Assembly: GCA_001797815.1 (NCBI GenBank)
Contig: MGQK01000007.1
Coordinates: forward strand, 1-19,345
DNA: 19,345 bases
DNA from: Deltaproteobacteria bacterium RBG_13_61_14
GTDB taxonomy: Bacteria > RBG-13-61-14
Direction of reading: 5' to 3'
In this document: positions 19,322-19,345 of the stretch, one piece after another
How positions within the stretch are numbered: the stretch's first letter is position 1
Layout: every line of letters begins with the position of its first letter
Notes under the pieces: generated by a model
What the model was told of the DNA's origin: nothing
Database searches by the model: none
The model's input: the letters and a program-made list of their open reading frames with translations, nothing else
Made by a program: the position numbers and the translations under genes

Positions 19322-19345
19322 TCACGCCAAGGCGCAAAGTCGCGA
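19322..19345 (+). repeat. Partial copy of the CCAAGGC-type repeat, cut by the window edge
   Basis: CCAAGGCGCAAAGTCGCGA (19327-19345) aligns with CCAAGGCACAAAGACACCA (19021-19039), differing at four positions. A second related repeat unit evidently starts here and continues beyond the window. Confidence 0.45.

Larger units (their letters stand above)
18990..19345. other. Gene-free stretch after selC
   Basis: No credible coding region in about 350 bp. It contains the MITE-like element (19013-19161) and a partial related repeat at the window edge (~19322-19345). The interval 19162-19320 shows no gene, tRNA or clear promoter. Confidence 0.6.

Noticed and set aside
1-19345. CRISPR array, rRNA, integrase or transposase
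   Set aside because: No regularly spaced direct repeats with spacers, no rRNA-like stretches, and no recombinase motifs were seen in either strand.

Overview
The window is GC-rich bacterial chromosome from a Gram-negative-type (diderm) organism. It carries the end of a CusA/CzcA-type RND efflux pump, a CpoB/YbgF-like periplasmic TPR protein, putative lipoproteins and a LysM protein. GTG/TTG starts, tight gene packing and dispersed short palindromic and heptameric repeats are compatible with an uncultured lineage such as Acidobacteriota/Aminicenantota or a deltaproteobacterial relative. The taxonomy is a guess.

Layout. (1) 3-230: 3' end of a heavy-metal RND pump gene. (2) 258-2449, minus strand: three genes for small envelope proteins of unknown function, behind a TTGACA promoter. 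The last is a putative lipoprotein with a subtilase-propeptide-like domain but no protease. (3) 2641-4609, minus strand: a cpoB-like gene and a LysM gene, with a near-consensus promoter upstream and an intrinsic terminator downstream. (4) 4883-6112: an acyl-CoA dehydrogenase. (5) 6300-9454: a probable operon of a long nucleotide-sugar dehydrogenase, a metallophosphoesterase and a miniature beta-carbonic-anhydrase-like protein. (6) 9527-12450, minus strand: a secreted or anchored clan-D (GH36-like) glycoside hydrolase whose stop codon overlaps the TTG start of miaA. (7) 12731-18946: a complete selenocysteine kit, selD-selA-selB followed by tRNA-Sec (selC).

The selenium locus is the most informative region. 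SelD is itself a selenoprotein: an in-frame UGA at 12782-12784 is followed at once by a SECIS-type hairpin. SelD makes selenophosphate, SelA converts Ser-tRNA(Sec) to Sec-tRNA(Sec), SelB delivers it at UGA+SECIS, and the first visible customer is SelD itself. Between selB and selC lies an AT-richer gene for an Orc1/Cdc6-like AAA+ ATPase with a C-terminal winged helix. It is bracketed by a 17-nt near-identical direct repeat, and the right copy lies in the probable selC promoter. The tRNA-Sec appears to have a 7/5 acceptor/T arrangement (12 bp) instead of the usual bacterial 8/5.

The last ~400 bases carry no protein gene. They hold a terminator, a 149-bp MITE-like element with 21-bp inverted ends, and part of a related repeat. 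A second repeat class, a 35-bp palindrome, lies in frame inside the glycoside hydrolase gene. No CRISPR array, rRNA or transposase is visible.
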